A program made the position numbers and the translations under genes. A DNA stretch of 24,345 bases from the NCBI GenBank assembly GCA_002083365.1, contig LVWS01000010.1, positions 1-24,345 of the forward strand. Reading direction: 5' to 3'. Below, in pieces: positions 8,016 through 14,749 of this stretch (its first letter is position 1; each line of letters opens with the position of its first letter). This DNA comes from Nitrospira sp. SG-bin1. GTDB lineage: Bacteria > Nitrospirota > Nitrospiria > Nitrospirales > Nitrospiraceae. Below the pieces are notes generated by a model. That model was given only the letters and a program-made list of their open reading frames with translations, had not been told where the DNA came from and made no database searches.

Positions 8016-8061
8016 GTGGCCGTCATGGAATGATGATCGCACAAGAGCCCGGCGTGTGTAG

Positions 8062-8964
8062 ATGCGAAACACCATCACTTGTAGTGCCCAACGGCTCAGA
8101 CTATTGACTCCTCAAATGATCCAGGCAGTCACGGATCCGTCTGCCTTTCAAATCGCCCACCAGTACTTGACTGCCAATCGCGTCCGTATCGCAGAGGCTG
8201 ATGAGGCACAGATCCTGTCGGCCGTCGTCGGCAATTCCGGTCTGTATGAGCAGGATATCCGACTGAAAGACGGCAAACTCGTCTCGAAATGTTCCTGCAC
8301 GTTTCCTGAAGAGCCCATGTGTCGCCATTGCATCGCAGTCTTATTGGAATACCAGCGCTGGGCCCAGCCCGAGCAAACGCGCACCCCCCGTCCTGCGAAA
8401 GAACCCATCATGGCACCTCCGATCCCCACATCGGAGAATGGGAACAGGGCTACCCTGACGTCGCTCACGTCCGATCTCAAGCTGAGCGAGATCATGGTTT
8501 TTTTGGAATGGTTACAACCGGCTGCGAAAGCGCTTGAAAAGCAAGAGCCGCTTCCCGAGCCTCCCCCACTCGATCCGGGAGCGGTCCTGACGTGGATTCA
8601 CACCATTAGGAACCTTGAGGATCGACGTCGGGAAAGTGAAGAGGTCATGACGAGCCTTGAATCTCAATTGAAGGACCGAGACACGGACGTTGGGCATCTC
8701 ACGCAACAACTTCAGTTTTCTCAGCGAGAGAGCACTACCGCAAAAACTACCGCGCAGGAACTGCAACGGGAAGTGGCTTCTTACAAGGAGATGCTGGCCA
8801 GAGTCAGCGAGCTGACCGCCGAAGTCGTGCGGCATGCCGGGCAAATGCGCGCCGTCACGGGCGACATGCTCCAGAAAAGTTCCAAGCTCGATAAGCTTGT
8901 GAGCTCTTTTAAGGATGTCGCCGAGGCACTCCAATCAGCTGTCACGTTGCCTCCCCACCCATAA
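8062..8964 (+). CDS. SWIM zinc-finger protein with C-terminal coiled coil
   Basis: 300 residues, no signal peptide. A SWIM-type zinc motif, CxCx(7)CxH, is formed by Cys77, Cys79, Cys87 and His89. The segment before it (KDGKLVSKCSC) has the typical beta-hairpin pattern. SWIM domains bind nucleic acid or mediate protein contacts. After a Pro-rich linker (about 101-125) comes a Leu-rich helix, then a long heptad-like Glu/Gln/Leu/Arg region from about 185 to 290, a probable coiled coil for dimerisation. SWIM domains are often fused to or encoded beside SWI2/SNF2 helicases, but no helicase gene is near. The function is unknown; a DNA-associated scaffold is one guess. It begins 134 bases after the ChaN-like gene on the same strand. 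Confidence 0.85.
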   Translation: MRNTITCSAQRLRLLTPQMIQAVTDPSAFQIAHQYLTANRVRIAEADEAQILSAVVGNSGLYEQDIRLKDGKLVSKCSCTFPEEPMCRHCIAVLLEYQRWAQPEQTRTPRPAKEPIMAPPIPTSENGNRATLTSLTSDLKLSEIMVFLEWLQPAAKALEKQEPLPEPPPLDPGAVLTWIHTIRNLEDRRRESEEVMTSLESQLKDRDTDVGHLTQQLQFSQRESTTAKTTAQELQREVASYKEMLARVSELTAEVVRHAGQMRAVTGDMLQKSSKLDKLVSSFKDVAEALQSAVTLPPHP

Positions 8965-9066
8965 CCGCCTCCCTTCCATGATCTGATTCCTCTTGCGCCT
9001 CTTCGTCCTGATCCAGTAGAATACGCCCCACTCTTTCGTTTCCGTACTTTTAAGAAGGGGGCAGAA

Positions 9067-9255
9067 ATGAAACGGCTACTTTCACGAACGGGTCTGTTAA
9101 CAGGGACCTTGCTGGTTCAAGCGTGGCCGGCGTTGGCGAACGCTCCGGAAGGGGGAGGGCCTCCGGATTACAGCGGAATTACCGCCCTGTACTATGTGCT
9201 GATCGCGATAGTCCTCGCCTACGGTGTCTACGACACATTTTTTAAGAAGTCGTAA
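9067..9255 (+). CDS. Small membrane peptide, 62 residues
   Basis: The reading frame starts 5 bases after a strong Shine-Dalgarno (AAGGGGG, 9056-9062). The product has a cleavable-looking signal (KRLL then a hydrophobic stretch, ending WPALANA), a short Gly/Pro linker (PEGGGPPDY), one transmembrane helix (about 38-55) and a Lys-rich end FFKKS. The architecture is typical of a small inner-membrane subunit or regulator with a short periplasmic N-terminal part. I do not recognise the family. It stands alone: the preceding gene ends about 100 bases upstream and the next gene is convergent. Confidence 0.7.
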   Translation: MKRLLSRTGLLTGTLLVQAWPALANAPEGGGPPDYSGITALYYVLIAIVLAYGVYDTFFKKS

Positions 9256-9330
9256 CAAATAACGCTTCGTTGACCCGTCTTACATCAATTTGTCTTCCAG
9301 TCAGCGGGTTCTGATCGAGACGGTTCGCCT

Positions 9331-10008
9331 TCAGCTCTGCTTGTGGGTCGCAGCGGGCTTGTGCGCCCGTTCATTTAGTACCGGCATGAGCACTTTGAGC
9401 ACTTGCTTCACGATGATCTCGTAACCTTCCCTGGTCGGATGAATCCCGTCAGCCTGATTCAACGAGGATGATCCTCCCACCCCTTCGAGGAAAAAGGGAA
9501 TTAAGGGAAGCCGGTATTCTTCGGCCAGCATCCGGTACATGGCTTCGAAGCTCGCGGTGTAGTCTTCTCCGTAATTCGGCGGCAGCTTCATCCCGGCCAA
9601 GACCACCGTCGTACCGGATTCTTGCAACTGTTGAATGATCTGACGAAGATTACTTCTTGTTTGGTCGACAGGAAGTCCTCGAAGTCCATCGTTCGCGCCC
9701 AATTCGAGAATCACCAGCTCTGGTTTGTTGTTGAGGATCCACGGTACGCGTCGAAGTCCACCCGCCGTCGTATCACCGCTCACACCGGCGTTGATCACCC
9801 GATAGTTGTAACCGAGACCATCAAGTCGATGCTGAAGTTGAGCCGGATAGCTTTCATCGGACTGCACCCCCAGTCCGGCGGTAAGACTATCGCCAAACGC
9901 CACGATGCGGGGTCTAGGGTCCGATGCTGAAGAAGGGTCGACTCCCGAGGTAAACGGCCACAGAAGCATCAAGAAGGCCGGCAGCAGCATGTCACGTAGT
10001 CGTTGCAT
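9331..10008 (-). CDS. tesA: GDSL-type esterase/lysophospholipase (TesA-like)
   Basis: 225 residues. The N-terminus is a hydrophobic signal peptide (about 6-29, ending SSASD), so the enzyme is probably periplasmic. The four SGNH blocks are intact: GDSLTAG with nucleophile Ser41, AGVSGDT (Gly78), GAND (Asn106), and DGIHP with Asp187 and His190. This is the arrangement of E. coli TesA, which hydrolyses acyl-CoA, lysophospholipid and aryl esters. The C-terminal tail is basic. It is divergent from the ybbA-ybbP homologues and shares a 98-base spacer with them, as tesA does in E. coli. That supports the name over a generic arylesterase. Confidence 0.93.
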   Translation of the reverse strand: MQRLRDMLLPAFLMLLWPFTSGVDPSSASDPRPRIVAFGDSLTAGLGVQSDESYPAQLQHRLDGLGYNYRVINAGVSGDTTAGGLRRVPWILNNKPELVILELGANDGLRGLPVDQTRSNLRQIIQQLQESGTTVVLAGMKLPPNYGEDYTASFEAMYRMLAEEYRLPLIPFFLEGVGGSSSLNQADGIHPTREGYEIIVKQVLKVLMPVLNERAHKPAATHKQS

Positions 10009-10059
10009 CGACGATATGTTTATGCTGTGAAGTAATACTCGCTCACTCGTTCTATACAG

Positions 10060-10065
10060 TATAAT
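10060..10065 (+). promoter_or_regulatory. Candidate -10 box in the tesA/ybbA divergent spacer
   Basis: A perfect TATAAT lies 41 bases before the ybbA ATG, in an AT-rich spacer that also contains TATACT and TATTAT on the opposite strand. No convincing -35 is found at 16-18 bases. It is a plausible divergent promoter region. Confidence 0.35.
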
Positions 10066-10106
10066 ATTCCTGATCCTCTCATCGTGGAAGGCCGACGAAG
10101 TTTTTA

Positions 10107-10874
10107 ATGATCACTGTAAAGAATGTGTCGATGGTCTTGGCGGCGGCGAATCGTTCCGTTACGATCCTGGACCATCTCACCTTTGAAATCCCGGCCAAAC
10201 AAACAGTGGCCATCGTGGGACCATCTGGAAGTGGGAAGTCGACCTTGCTTGGTTTGATGGCCGGTCTCGATCGCCCCACGACTGGGGCGATTCAGCTGGA
10301 TGGAACAGACATCACGACTATGGGTGAGAGCCAGATGGCCCGCTTCCGACGCGAAAAGGTGGGCTATATCTTCCAATCGTTTCACCTTATCCCGACCCTT
10401 ACGGCGCTCGAGAACGTCGCCGTTCCCCTGGAACTGAGCGGAGTGAGCCGAGCCGGTGATCGGGCGGCGGAACTGCTTGCGGCGGTCGGGCTGTCAGACC
10501 GTATGGGGCACTATCCGGTTCAGCTATCCGGCGGAGAACAACAACGTGTCGCGGTGGCTCGGGCTTTTTCTTGTCGACCACCCATCTTACTGGCGGATGA
10601 GCCGACGGGGAACCTCGATAGTTCTACCGGTTCCCACATCATCGAGTTGCTGCTCTCACTCCACCGTGATTACGGCACCACCCTCGTGCTGGTGACACAT
10701 GACGCGGCATTGGCCTCCTCGATGCAGCGTGTCCTGTCCCTCCACGACGGACGCCTGGAGTCCGACAGCCTGCCCGGATATTCGGAGTTCCCCGTCGACT
10801 CGGCCGCCTCTTCATGTACGGAGCGGACGCTCTCCACCGATGGGCTTTCCTCGGATTCCTTCCCCGCCTTTTGA
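10107..10874 (+). CDS. ybbA: ABC transporter ATP-binding protein (YbbA/LolD type)
   Basis: 255 residues with every ABC motif: Walker A GPSGSGKST (38-46), Q-loop Gln90 in GYIFQSFHL, signature LSGGEQQRVAVARA (140-153), Walker B ILLADEPTGNLD (160-171) and switch His198. The GNLD after Walker B is typical of the MacB/LolD/YbbA exporter class. The last 40 residues or so are a Ser-rich extension beyond the ATPase core. The permease gene starts two bases after the stop, so the two are surely an operon. Together with divergent tesA this matches the conserved tesA-ybbA-ybbP cluster. The transported substrate is not established; a lipid or envelope role is inferred from the link to tesA. Confidence 0.95.
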   Translation: MITVKNVSMVLAAANRSVTILDHLTFEIPAKQTVAIVGPSGSGKSTLLGLMAGLDRPTTGAIQLDGTDITTMGESQMARFRREKVGYIFQSFHLIPTLTALENVAVPLELSGVSRAGDRAAELLAAVGLSDRMGHYPVQLSGGEQQRVAVARAFSCRPPILLADEPTGNLDSSTGSHIIELLLSLHRDYGTTLVLVTHDAALASSMQRVLSLHDGRLESDSLPGYSEFPVDSAASSCTERTLSTDGLSSDSFPAF

Positions 10875-10876
10875 TC

Positions 10877-13540
10877 ATGACTTCTTTCGTCTTTAACATG
10901 GCATGGCGAGAGACCCGCGCGGCGTGGCGACACTTTCTCTATTTTTTGGTCTGTATCGCGATTGGAGTGGGGGCATTGACGGGAGTCTCTCTGTTCGGAA
11001 CGCAGGTTGAACGGGCCGTGGCCAAAGAAGCACGCGGCCTGCTTGGAGGGGATCTTGAAGTCCGACTCTCCCGGCCGATCAGTTCGCAAGGTCAGGAAGT
11101 ATTGGACTCGTTGCTCGATCGTGGAGTCGCGCTCACCCACGTCAGCGAACTCGTCGCCATGGCCGCGAGAGTCGAGTCAACCGGCAACGGGCAACCGACG
11201 CAGATCATCGAGCTCAAGGCCGTCGAACCTCAGTATCCCCTGTACGGCACGCTCCGGTTGGAACCACACGACGACGTAGCGGAGCTTCTTCGCCGACAAA
11301 CTCGCCGATGTCCGGACTGTTTTGGAGTGGTCGTGCAGGAATCTCTCCTGATCCGGATGGGACTCACAGTAGGAGATCGACTGAAGATCGGACAAGGTCT
11401 GTTCATCATCACCGGGGTGGTCAAAACGGAACCGGATCGGATGGCAAACGCTTTCAGCCTCGGCCCTCGTGTCCTGATGTCACGCGAAGGACTTCACACG
11501 GCAGGGCTGATCAAGATCGGCAGCAGGATTCGGGAGCGATATCTCCTGAAAATCCCAAGTACGATGATTCCAGAACCTCTGCTCTACGAGTTGAGGGGAC
11601 GGCTTGCGCCCGACGCTGCCCGCGTGTCGAGCTACCGAGACGCGCAACCACAATTGAAGCAGTCTTTGGAACAGTTGACCCGATACGTAGGCTTGATTGG
11701 ATTGACGGCGTTGTTTGTGGGAGGCCTGGGCGTCGCCACGTCGGTGCATGCCTTTGTGCGAGAGAAGTTGACTACGATCGCCATCTTGAAGACAGTCGGA
11801 GCCGAATCTGCCACGATCATTCGGACCTATGGGTTACAGGCGATGATCCTCGGGCTGGTCGGAAGCGTAGTCGGCCTGATGCTCGGTGTGCTGCTCAACC
11901 AAGGACTTCCCTGGATGATTGCGGCCCTGATGGCATCGGATCTCCTTGACCAATTGGGATTTGCGAAGAGCGGGACGAACATTTCTCTGGCTCCTCTAGC
12001 GAAGGGGTTGGCATTGGGCATGCTATCCACCTTGCTCTTTACGTTGTGGCCGCTGTTGACGATTCGCGATATCAAGCCGGCTCGGATCTTCAGGCGTGAG
12101 ATCGCTCCACTGATCCCGACGACAAAGCATCGAAGGAAGCGATGGTGGTCGGCTTGGCGAGAAATTGACAGGGTCAAGATCCTGGTGTCGATCGGGATCG
12201 GCTCTGGGTTGGCACTCTTGTCGGTATGGCAAGCTGGGTCTTGGAAAGTCGGTCTCCTTTTCGTCCTGGCCTTTGCGACGGCGGTCCTGCTGTTGGGTGC
12301 GTCGGCACGGGGAGTGCTCATGGTGCTGAAGAAATCCCCTCGGCCTGGACCCCTTGTCCTGCGCCAAGCCTTGGGCAACGTCGTACGACCGGGAAGTCAG
12401 GCCGTGAGCATCACGATTGCGATCGGCATCGCCGTCATGGTTGTCACGACCGTGTCGCTCGTCGAGCGCTCGCTCCTCGCACAAGTGGGGGACAACCGGC
12501 CGACCGATGCCCCGACGTTTTTCTTCATCGATATCCAACCGGATCAGGCTGAGGGGATGGCGGCTCTTCTGCGCCAGCGGTCCAGTGATCCCAACCCTCG
12601 CTTGACGCCGCTGGTACGATCCCGGCTCTCCGCCGTGAAGGGCGAGCCGGTGAAGGTTGAAGCGACGTCTGACGAGGAAGAGCAGAAAGAGAAAGCGGCC
12701 CAGAAGGAGGATCGGCGGAGAAAGTGGTACCTGACACGCGAGTACGTTTTGACGTTCCTCGAGGACCTTCCCAAAGACAATAAGGTCGTTCAGGGCGAGT
12801 GGTGGAAAGCGGGACAAGTTTTCACCAAACCCCTGATCTCGATCGAGGAAGATGCGGCGAAGCAACTAGGCGTCTCGGTCGGAGACACTGTTGAGCTCGA
12901 CATACAAGGTGTCCCCATCACTGGAGAGATCAGCAGCATTCGACAGGTGGAGTGGGGAAACTTCTCGACGAATTTTTACATGATCTTTTCACCGGGCTCC
13001 CTCGATGGCGCTCCCCATACCTATGTGGCCACTCTTCATGTCGCTCCGTCTGAAGAAGTCGCGTTACAGCAAGCGGTCGTCGCATCTTTTCCTAATGTGA
13101 CGGCCATCAACATGGGGGAGGTCCTTGACAGTTTTGCTCGGGTGCTTGATCGGCTGTCGCTCGCCATTCGGGCCGTGGCTTTGTTCTGTATCCTGTCCGG
13201 AGGCCTGGTCATGGCCGCTGCTTTGGCGGCGACGCGCTATCGACGGTTGTACGAATCCGTCATTTTGAAAGCCCTGGGAGCGACTCGCGGCGTGATCGTG
13301 CGTTCGTTTGCGGCCGAATACGCATTCTTGGGAGCATTGGGCGGGCTTCTTGGGTGCGCATTGGCCAGTGCTCTGTCCTGGGCCGTGTTGTCGACAGTGT
13401 TCGACCTCTCCTGGAGTCTCCAACCAGCCGTCCTGGCCATGGGCTTTGCAGTGACAATCACTCTCACCATGCTGGTTGGATTTCTCAGCACCTATCGGAT
13501 ACTCGGCCAGCCGCCGTTGGCGGTGCTGCGCCACGAGTAG
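10877..13540 (+). CDS. ybbP: FtsX-type ABC transporter permease (YbbP type)
   Basis: 887 residues from ATG 10877, two bases after the ybbA stop. The frame extends upstream to an ATG at 10814, but that would overlap ybbA by 61 bases and put non-membrane sequence ahead of the first helix. About ten hydrophobic segments are visible: near 21-41, then about 268-293, 316-340 and 371-395, then 434-453, 458-482 and 508-530, and three at the C-terminus (760-785, 813-840, 848-873). The two three-helix groups flanking large extracytoplasmic parts are FtsX units, the YbbP/SalY layout. A very charged stretch (EEEQKEKAAQKEDRRRK, about 599-615) sits in the second outer domain. The protein probably couples ATP hydrolysis by YbbA to work on envelope substrates. 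Confidence 0.93.
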   Translation: MTSFVFNMAWRETRAAWRHFLYFLVCIAIGVGALTGVSLFGTQVERAVAKEARGLLGGDLEVRLSRPISSQGQEVLDSLLDRGVALTHVSELVAMAARVESTGNGQPTQIIELKAVEPQYPLYGTLRLEPHDDVAELLRRQTRRCPDCFGVVVQESLLIRMGLTVGDRLKIGQGLFIITGVVKTEPDRMANAFSLGPRVLMSREGLHTAGLIKIGSRIRERYLLKIPSTMIPEPLLYELRGRLAPDAARVSSYRDAQPQLKQSLEQLTRYVGLIGLTALFVGGLGVATSVHAFVREKLTTIAILKTVGAESATIIRTYGLQAMILGLVGSVVGLMLGVLLNQGLPWMIAALMASDLLDQLGFAKSGTNISLAPLAKGLALGMLSTLLFTLWPLLTIRDIKPARIFRREIAPLIPTTKHRRKRWWSAWREIDRVKILVSIGIGSGLALLSVWQAGSWKVGLLFVLAFATAVLLLGASARGVLMVLKKSPRPGPLVLRQALGNVVRPGSQAVSITIAIGIAVMVVTTVSLVERSLLAQVGDNRPTDAPTFFFIDIQPDQAEGMAALLRQRSSDPNPRLTPLVRSRLSAVKGEPVKVEATSDEEEQKEKAAQKEDRRRKWYLTREYVLTFLEDLPKDNKVVQGEWWKAGQVFTKPLISIEEDAAKQLGVSVGDTVELDIQGVPITGEISSIRQVEWGNFSTNFYMIFSPGSLDGAPHTYVATLHVAPSEEVALQQAVVASFPNVTAINMGEVLDSFARVLDRLSLAIRAVALFCILSGGLVMAAALAATRYRRLYESVILKALGATRGVIVRSFAAEYAFLGALGGLLGCALASALSWAVLSTVFDLSWSLQPAVLAMGFAVTITLTMLVGFLSTYRILGQPPLAVLRHE

Positions 13541-13731
13541 CGGCCACGATAAACTGTAGACGTCCTCTCTGCGGGGCAGTCCTATGAGATTGAACGCCCA
13601 TATAGCGGTGAGTGTCCGCTTCAGTCTTAGAGGCTGGGTCGAGAGAATTGGGAAGCGAGGAGGAAACAGATAGGTTGCGATTTTGGATAATGTGGGTAAA
13701 CGGCCATCGGTGGAGGCAAAGGTCTTCCCAA

Positions 13732-14235
13732 CTAGGCTGTGGGCAGGAGCTCCGGTAACCACACATCGATGATCTGACGGATCCGCCGTTCATCAATTCG
13801 GCGAAGTCGCGTGAAGCGGAGGCCGATCATGCCGTCGGCTGACGATCGTACGACGGCCTCTTCAATCGTAATCGGGAAAGAATCGGGGGAATGCTGGAAT
13901 TCCAGTTCGAGTCGCGAACCGATGGCGACCGGAGTTGATGAACGAATCCGGCATCCCCGTATCGAGAGGTTCTCTATCACCCCTTCATGGCCCATCTCCT
14001 CCGGATGGGCGGACCTGCGTAGTCTAAACCAGACCGAAAAAGACACTTCGACACGTTCGAAACTGCGACGAGGATTAGGCGTACGGCGGCCGAGAAATGT
14101 TCTAAAGCGATCGGCACACAGCTGGCACCGAAACGGATAAATCGTCAGACCGCTTAAGAGAACATCAGAGATTGATTTTCGGGCCGCGGGACGAATTTTG
14201 CTCGCCCCGCATGCCGGACAACGGAGAATGGACAT
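13732..14235 (-). CDS. Zinc-ribbon plus PilZ domain protein
   Basis: 167 residues from ATG 14235, which has GGGAAG four bases upstream. The frame stays open to 14376, giving a 214-residue alternative with a featureless N-terminus. Residues 6-40 hold a zinc ribbon, CPAC...CQLC (Cys6, 9, 37, 40). Residues 57-160 form a PilZ domain with both c-di-GMP-binding elements, RSFER (Arg57, Arg61) and NLSIRG (89-94). PilZ proteins sense cyclic di-GMP and control motility, biofilm or secretion by binding partners. The zinc ribbon may supply the partner interface. It is a single-gene unit, convergent with ybbP. The start choice is moderately certain; the domain calls are firm. Confidence 0.85.
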   Translation of the reverse strand: MSILRCPACGASKIRPAARKSISDVLLSGLTIYPFRCQLCADRFRTFLGRRTPNPRRSFERVEVSFSVWFRLRRSAHPEEMGHEGVIENLSIRGCRIRSSTPVAIGSRLELEFQHSPDSFPITIEEAVVRSSADGMIGLRFTRLRRIDERRIRQIIDVWLPELLPTA

Positions 14236-14749
14236 TGGACTTCCCAATCCAAACTTGAACGGCATTGTAGCCTGCCGCGAAACAGCCGACAAGCTGGGGA
14301 AATGACTAGGCCTGACCATCAAATAACTCTGGTCCTGAACAGGCTTCTCTCCTAGCTTCATGTCAATATCGAACACGGCGGATTATCGTGGCTCCTATGG
14401 CATTCGGAGAAATGCGTTCCATCCTTTTGCGGCCATTGATTCAGAATGAACGACAACGGATGCTCAGGAGGAAATTAAATCTGTGTAAAAGCCCGGCCGC
14501 AATGTCGGGAAGAAATTAATCACAGATTTTCCTGTAGTCTTTCATTTGCAATGGAAGCCATTCGCGTCGGGTATTGAGGTGTGAGTGTGGTGGGTTCGCG
14601 TCTTGCCTTGATGAATTAGTCTGTTGGCGAATGTCTGAGTGTCGGCATATAGATTGTCGGGTCTGGCACGAGTACGGCCTCATTGGAGTTGTGAGAAGAG
14701 CATCCGTCAGCCACCCTCAGAGCCCTCCCCTCGAGCAGAGTCATGCGTG
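14236..14749. other. Intergenic region with repeats, no gene seen
   Basis: About 510 bases between the PilZ gene start and the aminopeptidase stop. 14236-14376 is an open extension of the PilZ frame. The remainder has no credible gene. It contains a direct repeat and nested inverted repeat at 14471-14529 and a sigma-54-like match on the plus strand at 14664-14678 that has no gene after it. No strong terminator hairpin with a T-run was found after the aminopeptidase gene. Confidence 0.5.
14471..14529. repeat. Nested inverted/direct repeat (GAAATTAA, AAATCTGTG/CACAGATTT)
   Basis: AAATCTGTG at 14477-14485 is perfectly complementary to CACAGATTT at 14521-14529. Inside lies a second, short inverted pair, CCCG (14492-14495) and CGGG (14506-14509). 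The octamer GAAATTAA occurs at 14471-14478 and again at 14512-14519. The structure could form a two-tier hairpin or act as a dimeric operator. There is no T-run after the outer arm, so a classical terminator is unlikely. Confidence 0.5.

Noticed and set aside
10814..10876. Upstream start for the YbbP-type permease
   Set aside because: It would overlap the ybbA coding end by 61 bases and adds residues that do not fit the family; ATG 10877 sits two bases after the ybbA stop.
14664..14678. Plus-strand sigma-54-like match TGGCAC-N5-CGGC
   Set aside because: Good -24 half but a poor -12 half, and no plus-strand gene follows; only antisense to the aminopeptidase lies downstream.
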